Positions 6,865-11,071 of a DNA stretch of 11,071 nucleotides are shown one piece after another. Under the pieces are notes generated by a model that made no database searches, had not been told where the DNA came from, and saw nothing but the letters and a program-made list of their open reading frames with translations. Position 1 is the stretch's first letter; the number at the start of each line of letters is the position of its first letter. The translations under genes were made by a program, and so were the position numbers. Origin of the DNA: Planctomycetota bacterium (GTDB lineage: Bacteria; Planctomycetota; Phycisphaerae; WQYP01); assembly GCA_021780285.1 (NCBI GenBank), contig JAJXZA010000182.1, positions 1-11,071 on the forward strand. Reading direction: 5' to 3'.

Positions 6865-6870
6865 TTTTTA

Positions 6871-7947
6871 GTGCTCTCACAAAACCTGCAATCGCCCGGA
6901 CCCAATGGCTCGATTAAAAGAGCAACCTTGGTCGCAGCCTGCATCGCCGTAATGCTGTCCGTGGGGGCCGGGCGCCACGCACTGGCCGCACCTGTAACCA
7001 AGCCCGCCGCGCCGGCCAAAGGCATTTCTATTCTGCCAACGGTGGCAGCGCCCGGTGAACCGGCGCTTGTTGAAATTAACGGCGAGCGGTTAAGCCAGCC
7101 CGCCTTTAACGATACCCTGACAGCATTGTATGGCACCTCGCTGTTTCAGCAGTGGGTGCAGCTGACGCTGCTCAAGCAGGCCTGCGCCCAAGCCGGGCTT
7201 AAGGTAGGCCCCGCCGATATACAAAAACAAATGGACAAAGTGCTCGCCCAGTTACAGGCCCAGCACGTACCGGTGGGTCAGCGGCGCGCCGTGTTGGCCC
7301 GGCTGCTGGCACAGCGCGGCCAGAACATGGCCGATTTTGAGATGTCGCTGGCCAAAACCGCCTACATTCTGGCTTTAGCCAAAGGCCACGTACATGTGAC
7401 TGCTGAGCAAATTCAGACCGCCTACAACATTCAATACGGGCCACGTGTCGAAGTACGCGACATCGTCGTTCGAACCCTCGAAGATGCCGCCACCGTCAGG
7501 CAGCTTATCATGCACGAACAAAAAGACCCCGCAACTATTGCCGCCAAAATGAGCATTGATCAGCAAAATGCCGCAAACGGTGGACTCACCATTATTCCAC
7601 TAAACGACCCCGCGCTGCCGCAACTCCTCACCGACACTGCCAAGCGGCTCAAACCGGGGCGCCTTTCGCCTTCGATTCCACTGAAAAATGTGTACCATCT
7701 GCTCTGGCTGGTAAAAAAAATACCAGCGTCCTCCACGCCGCTCTCAGCAGTTAAGGGAGACCTCAAAGCAAAGTTGCAGAACGCACTGGACCTGCAATGG
7801 GGTAATCAGGAAATTCAGCGGCTCGTGCAGTCTGCCAATATTAAGATTGACAACCCTATACTGGCACAGGAGCAGCAGAACCTGCTCGCCGAAATAAAGG
7901 CCCAGCAGGAAGCGGCCAAGAAGCGGGCGGCGAGCACGCCACACTGA
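6871..7947 (+). CDS. Secreted SurA/PrsA-like chaperone with degenerate parvulin domain
   Basis: The 358-residue product is predicted to be exported. It has a basic n-region (K17, R18), a hydrophobic core (about 19-34) and a likely signal peptidase site after ALA (37-39). A proline/alanine-rich linker follows (about 40-66). Next is a helical SurA/PrsA-like N-domain (about 66-180: VEINGERLSQPAFNDTL, then helices rich in Q, A and L). A parvulin (PpiC-type) domain spans about 193-282: VEVRDIVVRTLEDAATVRQL, DPATIAAKMSID, AANGGLTIIP, LKPGRLSPSIP, VYHLLWLVKK. The first catalytic-motif histidine of active parvulins (HILV) is replaced by aspartate (RDIVV), so it may act as a holdase rather than an isomerase. 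The C-terminal helix is Q/A/K-rich. The GTG 6871 start is chosen because AGAGGAG (6858-6864) lies 6 nt upstream; an upstream GTG at 6823 lacks such a site and would bury the signal peptide. Family placement is fairly sure, the client proteins unknown. Confidence 0.72.
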   Translation: MLSQNLQSPGPNGSIKRATLVAACIAVMLSVGAGRHALAAPVTKPAAPAKGISILPTVAAPGEPALVEINGERLSQPAFNDTLTALYGTSLFQQWVQLTLLKQACAQAGLKVGPADIQKQMDKVLAQLQAQHVPVGQRRAVLARLLAQRGQNMADFEMSLAKTAYILALAKGHVHVTAEQIQTAYNIQYGPRVEVRDIVVRTLEDAATVRQLIMHEQKDPATIAAKMSIDQQNAANGGLTIIPLNDPALPQLLTDTAKRLKPGRLSPSIPLKNVYHLLWLVKKIPASSTPLSAVKGDLKAKLQNALDLQWGNQEIQRLVQSANIKIDNPILAQEQQNLLAEIKAQQEAAKKRAASTPH

Positions 7948-7979
7948 TCGCCAGGTTTGCGGCGACTAAGTGTGGCGAA

Positions 7980-8003
7980 TCAGATTGCATGCAGTCAATC
8001 TGA
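7980..8003. terminator. Perfect inverted repeat after the chaperone gene
   Basis: TCAGATTG (7980-7987) and CAATCTGA (7996-8003) form a perfect 8-bp stem with an 8-nt loop, 33 bp after the chaperone stop. GATGTTTTGTT follows, a weak T-rich tail. It could be an intrinsic terminator or, being 71 bp before the next start, an operator for the aminotransferase gene. The stem is only 3/8 GC, weak for a terminator. Confidence 0.4.
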
Positions 8004-8059
8004 GATGTTTTGTTGGCCGCAGCCAATGCGGCCAGTTGGCTTTGCTTTCCATTTATGCC

Positions 8060-8065
8060 GGAGGA
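8060..8065 (+). promoter_or_regulatory. Shine-Dalgarno deciding the aminotransferase start
   Basis: GGAGGA lies 9 nt before ATG 8075. It selects that start over the longer open frame beginning at 7970, whose extra 35 codons cross the inverted repeat at 7980-8003. Confidence 0.85.
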
Positions 8066-8074
8066 TTTTCAGCC

Positions 8075-9397
8075 ATGGCTGGCGGCAACGATATCCCATT
8101 TAAGATTGAAGTTTCATCCCGAATACGGCGGCTTCCCCCGTACCTGTTCGCGCGTATCAACTCGCTCAAGGCCCAAAAACGCCGTGCCGGGCACGATGTT
8201 ATTGACCTGGGCATGGGCAACCCAATTGACCCTTCGCCCGATTTTGTCATTGATAAACTCGCCGAAGCTGCCCGCGATCCGCGCAATCATCGCTATTCGG
8301 CTAGCGTGGGCATCTTTAACCTGCGACGCGAGGTGGCACTCAAGTACAAACGACGCTACGGCGTAGAGCTGGACCCTGAAACCGAAATTGTGGCAACCAT
8401 CGGCAGCAAAGAGGGCTTTTCGCATCTTATGCTCGCCATGCTCGGCGCCGGCGACACCGTGGTGGTGGGCGACCCGGCCTACCCCATCCACATGTATGCC
8501 GTGGCCTTGGCGGGCGCCAACGTCATCAGCGTGCCGCTGGGCAATGATGAAGCGTTTTTGCAGCGCATCGAGCATGTTTTAAAAAACCTCTATCCACGCC
8601 CCAAACTGCTCATTCTCAACTATCCGCATAATCCATCGGCCATGACGGTTGAGCCGAAGTTTTATCAGCAGGCCGTGGATCTTGCCCGCCAATACAACGT
8701 GCTGATCATCAGCGATTTTGCCTATGGCGAAACCTGCTTTGACGCCTACCAGGCGCCATCGTTTTTAGCCACGCCAGGCGCTAAAGAAGTCGGCGTGGAA
8801 TTCTCCACCATGAGCAAACCCTACAACATGGCCGGATGGCGCGTCGGATTCTGCTGCGGCAACAGCGAAATGGTACGGGCTCTCTCTACCATCAAAGGCT
8901 ATTACGATTATGGCCATTTCGCTCCCATTCAAATCGCCAGCATTCTCGCCCTGCGCAAGGGCGATGACTTTGTTGCCCGGCAGGCAGCCGTGTACCAGAA
9001 GCGCCGCGATGTGCTGGTAAGCGGCCTGCGCAAGCTCGGTTGGAGCGTGGAGTCGCCGCGGGCCAGCATGTTCGTCTGGGCCAAAGTCGCCGAGCAGCAT
9101 TTAGCCGGCCAGGGAACCATTGATTTTTCGCTGCGACTGCTCGAAGAGGCCGATGTGGCCGTAGCGCCGGGCCGTGGCTTTGGCGAAAACGGCGAAGGCT
9201 TTGTGCGCATTGCACTGGTCGAAAACGAACTTCGTATCAAGCAGGCCCTGCGCCAGATGGATGCCGCGCTCAATGGCCGCAAAAAGCATCAGCGCCCCAG
9301 CAACCTCGGCTCCAAAGCGCCGACGCAAGACCACGCCTCCTCCCCGCTCGACGTCACCAGCGCCGACGAAGGACGCTCTTCGGTGGTGGGCGGGTAA
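8075..9397 (+). CDS. alaC: PLP-dependent aminotransferase, AlaC (glutamate-pyruvate) type
   Basis: This is a fold-type I, class I/II aminotransferase of 440 residues. It resembles E. coli AlaC, which makes alanine from pyruvate and glutamate: RIRRLPPYLFARINSLK (16-32), DLGMGNPIDPSP (44-55), RYSASVGIFNLRREVALKYKRRY (73-95), ATIGSKEGFSHLMLAML (107-123), DPAYPIHMYAV (133-143). PLP contacts are N186 (YPHNP), D214 and Y217 (SDFAYG), Schiff-base K248 (STMSKPYNMAGWR) and R256. The substrate-carboxylate arginine is in GFVRIALVEN. The last 35 residues or so are hydrophilic and Ser/Gly/Asp-rich, beyond the usual C-terminus. Such genes are often annotated as LL-diaminopimelate aminotransferase; the SKxYNMAGWR and GSKEGxxHLML stretches favour the AlaC group, but the substrate is inferred. 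It lies 127 bp after the chaperone gene, apparently as its own unit. Confidence 0.85.
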   Translation: MAGGNDIPFKIEVSSRIRRLPPYLFARINSLKAQKRRAGHDVIDLGMGNPIDPSPDFVIDKLAEAARDPRNHRYSASVGIFNLRREVALKYKRRYGVELDPETEIVATIGSKEGFSHLMLAMLGAGDTVVVGDPAYPIHMYAVALAGANVISVPLGNDEAFLQRIEHVLKNLYPRPKLLILNYPHNPSAMTVEPKFYQQAVDLARQYNVLIISDFAYGETCFDAYQAPSFLATPGAKEVGVEFSTMSKPYNMAGWRVGFCCGNSEMVRALSTIKGYYDYGHFAPIQIASILALRKGDDFVARQAAVYQKRRDVLVSGLRKLGWSVESPRASMFVWAKVAEQHLAGQGTIDFSLRLLEEADVAVAPGRGFGENGEGFVRIALVENELRIKQALRQMDAALNGRKKHQRPSNLGSKAPTQDHASSPLDVTSADEGRSSVVGG

Positions 9398-9428
9398 ACA
9401 TAAACCAGCAGGCAAAAACTCGGCGGGT

Positions 9429-9533
9429 TTAACAAACACGGGCGTTGTATTTCGTCACCGCCACGACATCGCCCGTGTGCAGTTCGCCGGCAATCGCCAG
9501 CGGCACAGGGGCTATAATTCGCAGCCGCCCCAT
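9429..9533 (-). CDS. Doubtful 34-codon open frame in the spacer
   Basis: On the minus strand ATG 9533 opens a 34-residue frame, MGRLRIIAPVPLAIAGELHT followed by GDVVAVTKYNARVC. Most codons end in G or C, like the real genes around it, whereas the same frame further upstream does not look coding. It converges on the aminotransferase with 31 nt between the two stops. Its end overlaps the 9436-9478 inverted repeat. The GGA a few nt upstream of ATG is a weak ribosome-binding site. I recognise no family. It could be a small protein, the 3' remnant of a lost gene, or chance. Confidence 0.25.
   Translation of the reverse strand: MGRLRIIAPVPLAIAGELHTGDVVAVTKYNARVC
9436..9478. terminator. Long inverted repeat after the aminotransferase gene
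   Basis: ACACGGGCG (9436-9444) and CGCCCGTGT (9470-9478) are perfect 9-bp arms. Inside, TCGT (9452-9455) pairs with ACGA (9463-9466) around a 7-nt loop. It lies 38 bp after the aminotransferase stop. On the minus strand it is followed by TTGTTAAA, on the plus strand by no T run. It is a plausible transcription-end or RNA-stability hairpin between the aminotransferase and whatever reads the other way. Confidence 0.4.
9513..9518 (+). promoter_or_regulatory. Isolated consensus -10 hexamer
   Basis: TATAAT is a perfect -10 match, but no -35 hexamer lies at 16-18 bp and there is no extended TGn. A transcript from here would run through the palindromic spacer toward pntA. It may be chance. Confidence 0.15.
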
Positions 9534-9599
9534 TTTCCATCGGGATAGCCATTGGCTGCCGCAACACCACATTCGTCCTATGTCTACTGCGTATCGCCC

Positions 9600-9639
9600 A
9601 CTATTGTGGCACAGGCTTCTGCGGGCAGGAGCCAATAGT
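9600..9639. repeat. Nested palindrome, REP-like
   Basis: Outer arms ACTATT and AATAGT (9600-9605/9634-9639) enclose an 8-bp stem GGCTTCTG/CAGGAGCC (9614-9621/9626-9633, one G-U) closed by the tetraloop CGGG. An unpaired 8-nt bulge lies on the left side only. It recalls the GGCACAGGCTTC-type repetitive palindromes of planctomycetal and verrucomicrobial spacers, from memory and unverified. Confidence 0.5.
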
Positions 9640-9685
9640 CAATGCTCCCGGCGCAGCCGCCGCACGCTAACAGCCATCGCCGCTT

Positions 9686-9705
9686 TGCAGGCTCGGATGC
9701 CTGCA
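9686..9705. repeat. Perfect palindrome TGCAGGC/GCCTGCA
   Basis: Two perfect 7-bp arms flank the 6-nt loop TCGGAT. Like the 9600-9639 element it centres on a CAGGC/GCCTG core, so the two may be copies of one degenerate repetitive family. Confidence 0.5.
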
Positions 9706-9805
9706 CCACGATCCCTCTCGTGTTCGCCTGCTCCGGATTCACCTTTTCTCAGCGTAGCCGCCACCATGATTCCGTGTCATTCCAAAGTTTGCCGCTCGCT
9801 CGATC

Positions 9806-9824
9806 ATCCATTTTTATGGAATGC
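9806..9824. repeat. Short AT-rich hairpin
   Basis: CATCCAT and ATGGAATG pair around TTTT with one bulged A. The following bases read GCGACGCCCCTAC, on the other strand GTAGGGGCGTCGC, a string reminiscent of short transposon-like repeat ends. Weak on its own. Confidence 0.25.
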
Positions 9825-9857
9825 GACGCCCCTACAATTAGCTGGTCCGGTACAACC

Positions 9858-9877
9858 CCTCAAATTCAACCTTGAGG
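9858..9877. repeat. Small inverted repeat CCTCAA/TTGAGG
   Basis: Perfect 6-bp arms flank the 8-nt loop ATTCAACC. It is one of several evenly modest hairpins in the spacer before pntA. Confidence 0.3.
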
Positions 9878-9989
9878 AGCACCAACTTATATCAGGACGG
9901 GACACGATAGCCTCTCCTCGTCCGACTCAGTTTTCTCGGCTGCGTCAATCCGGGGTGACAATTCTACTCCGAGGTACAACAATCAGGAG

Positions 9990-10007
9990 TTGCATGCCTT
10001 GCATGCC
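9990..10007. repeat. Tandem 9-bp direct repeat, two perfect copies
   Basis: TTGCATGCC occurs twice head to tail, each copy containing the palindrome GCATGC. The second copy's TTGCAT is 17 bp before TACACT (10022-10027), a weak candidate promoter, so the pair could be a regulator-binding repeat upstream of pntA. Confidence 0.5.
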
Positions 10008-10026
10008 AGCCAGAGGACGCTTACAC

Positions 10027-10067
10027 TTCCAATTACTGAGTTGGAAATCGGGCGACGGCGATTTTCC
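10027..10067 (+). promoter_or_regulatory. Two mutually exclusive hairpins in the pntA leader
   Basis: TTCCAA (10027-10032) can pair with TTGGAA (10041-10046) around an 8-nt loop. Alternatively GGAAATCG (10043-10050) can pair with CGATTTTCC (10058-10066, one bulged T) around GGCGACG. The two use the same bases at 10043-10046, so only one can form. This resembles an attenuator or switch, but no known riboswitch class is recognised and the stems are short. Confidence 0.3.
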
Positions 10068-10087
10068 GAAATGATAACATTGCTATT

Positions 10088-10110
10088 TGCCAGGGCGGTT
10101 TGCACTGGCA
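10088..10110 (+). promoter_or_regulatory. Hairpin just before the pntA start
   Basis: TGCCAG (10088-10093) pairs perfectly with CTGGCA (10105-10110) around an 11-nt loop. It ends 20 nt before ATG 10131 and could influence ribosome access. Confidence 0.3.
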
Positions 10111-10130
10111 CATAGCCGCAGCGAAGGCTG

Positions 10131-11071
10131 ATGGCATTGGCAAAGATGATCGTTTCAGCCATTACCGAAACACTGCCCGGCGAGCGGCTGGTGGCCGTCA
10201 CACCGGCATCAGCGGCCATTATCGCCAAACTGGGCGTCGAAGTCGTCGCACAAGCCGGCTGCGGTATCAAATCCCACCTTAATGATGAGGCATATCAAAA
10301 GGCGGACGTATCGGTTGCGACTGATCGCCGGGACATCATCAGCCGCAGCGATGTGCTCCTGCAGGTGCACGCTCTTGGCGGTGAGCCGCTCAATCAGGCG
10401 GATGACCTCGCTGCACTCAAACCCGGCACAATTATCATTGGCTTTGCCGACCCACTGACCAATCTTCAACTGGTGCGTACGCTCGCCGGGCGCAAGGTCA
10501 CCCTTCTGGCTATGGAACTTGTGCCGCGCATCACGCGGGCGCAAAACATGGATGCGCTCTCTTCACTGGCCAGCATCGCCGGGTACCGCGCGGTGCTGTT
10601 GGCCGCGTGCCGCCTGGGCAAAATATTTCCCATGATGATAACCCCGGCGGGCACCATTACCGCCTCGCGTGTTTTTGTCATTGGAGCCGGCGTCGCGGGC
10701 CTGCAGGCCATTGCCACAGCGCGGCGGCTGGGTGCACAGGTAAGCGCCTTTGACGTTCGCCCCGCGGTTAAAGAGCAGGTACAGAGCCTGGGGGCAAAAT
10801 TCGTCGAATTGCCGCTAAACACCGCCAACGCGCAAACCACTGGAGGCTATGCCCGCGAGCAAACGGCCGAAGAAATGCAACAGCAGCGAAAGCTCATGAT
10901 GCACGCGGTCGCAGGCAGCGACGTGGTGATAGCCACCGCGGCTGTACCGGGTAAAAAGGCGCCCATTCTGGTGACGCGCGACATGGTGCAGGCTATGGCG
11001 CCGGGTTCGGTGATTGTTGACCTGGCGGCCGCGCGTGGCGGCAATTGTGAACTCACGCGGGCCGATGAGGT
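10131..11071 (+). CDS. pntA: NAD(P) transhydrogenase alpha subunit, N-terminal part (runs off right edge)
   Basis: This is the NAD(H)-binding domain I of proton-translocating transhydrogenase, which couples hydride transfer from NADH to NADP with proton movement across the inner membrane. The 313 residues visible include ETLPGERLVAVTP (13-25), PRITRAQNMDALSSLASIAG (132-151), GYRAVLLAA, the nucleotide-binding glycine motif GAGVAGLQAIATARRLGA (185-202), FDVRPAVKEQVQSLGAKF (207-224), VVIATAAVPGKKAPILVT (265-282) and GSVIVDLAAARGGNCELT (292-309). The frame is open to base 11071, so length and membrane part are unknown; in many bacteria domain I is a separate PntAA followed by PntAB and PntB. The start is ATG 10131 or ATG 10146. 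The second gives the usual MxV-x-KET-like beginning, the first has AAGG only 3 nt upstream; an in-frame stop at 10113 excludes earlier starts. It follows a 733-bp spacer. Confidence 0.93.
   Translation, partial: MALAKMIVSAITETLPGERLVAVTPASAAIIAKLGVEVVAQAGCGIKSHLNDEAYQKADVSVATDRRDIISRSDVLLQVHALGGEPLNQADDLAALKPGTIIIGFADPLTNLQLVRTLAGRKVTLLAMELVPRITRAQNMDALSSLASIAGYRAVLLAACRLGKIFPMMITPAGTITASRVFVIGAGVAGLQAIATARRLGAQVSAFDVRPAVKEQVQSLGAKFVELPLNTANAQTTGGYAREQTAEEMQQQRKLMMHAVAGSDVVIATAAVPGKKAPILVTRDMVQAMAPGSVIVDLAAARGGNCELTRADE

Larger units (their letters stand above)
9398..10130. other. Spacer without a convincing gene, rich in inverted repeats
   Basis: These 733 bp separate the aminotransferase from pntA. 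No frame on either strand reads like a conserved protein: the longest, 9445-10074 plus, is rich in Ser, Pro and Arg without recognisable motifs and crosses all the hairpins. I see no tRNA, rRNA, or RNase P, SRP or tmRNA signature. It holds palindromes at 9436-9478, 9600-9639, 9686-9705, 9806-9824, 9858-9877, 10027-10067 and 10088-10110, and a tandem 9-bp repeat at 9990-10007. Candidate contents are degenerate REP/MITE-like repeats on the left and the pntA leader on the right. Confidence 0.6.

Noticed and set aside
6823..6870. Upstream GTG start for the chaperone
   Set aside because: The strong AGAGGAG before GTG 6871 and the signal peptide position favour the shorter form.
7970..8074. Upstream ATG start for the aminotransferase
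   Set aside because: The 35 extra residues do not resemble the family, and GGAGGA sits just before ATG 8075.
9445..10074. 209-codon plus-strand frame in the spacer before pntA
   Set aside because: Ser/Pro/Arg-rich without motifs, no ribosome-binding site, and it passes through every hairpin in the spacer; not protein-like.

Overview
This window looks like an ordinary chromosomal stretch of a high-GC Gram-negative-type bacterium. I favour Planctomycetota, perhaps a Phycisphaerae-like lineage, from the overall flavour of the proteins, the housekeeping genes placed singly or in pairs, and a palindrome-rich spacer. That placement is an impression from memory, not a measured result.

Layout. At the left edge (1-152, minus) an alanine-rich open frame of lower GC3 runs off the window. 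It lies 6 nt after, and in the same frame as, the stop of hemL (159-1535, minus; glutamate-1-semialdehyde aminomutase, tetrapyrrole synthesis). hemL is divergent from ribE (1632-2273, plus; riboflavin synthase), which overlaps pdxA (2270-3346; vitamin B6 synthesis) by ATGA. A GT87/DUF2029-type polytopic membrane glycosyltransferase follows (3420-4880, TTG start). It converges on an RhlE-type DEAD-box RNA helicase (5063-6568, minus). The helicase is divergent from a secreted SurA/PrsA-like protein with a degenerate parvulin domain (6871-7947). Next is an AlaC-type aminotransferase (8075-9397). A 733-bp spacer (9398-10130) with no convincing gene but many inverted repeats precedes the N-terminal part of a proton-translocating NAD(P) transhydrogenase alpha subunit (10131 to the right edge).

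How the genes fit together. Three genes make cofactors (haem/tetrapyrrole, riboflavin, pyridoxal phosphate). HemL and the aminotransferase are both PLP enzymes that would use the product of the pdxA pathway. The transhydrogenase balances NADH and NADPH. The helicase, secreted chaperone and membrane glycosyltransferase are separate housekeeping or envelope functions. No defence system, prophage module, CRISPR array, rRNA or complete tRNA is visible.

Most worth a second look: the spacer before pntA (palindromes, a perfect 9-bp tandem repeat, mutually exclusive hairpins next to the start codon), apparent leaderless promoters for hemL and ribE, overlapping palindromes at the chaperone promoter, and the possible recombinase-tail remnant with a tRNA T-arm-like string beside hemL. 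I did not find a convincing new multi-gene system.
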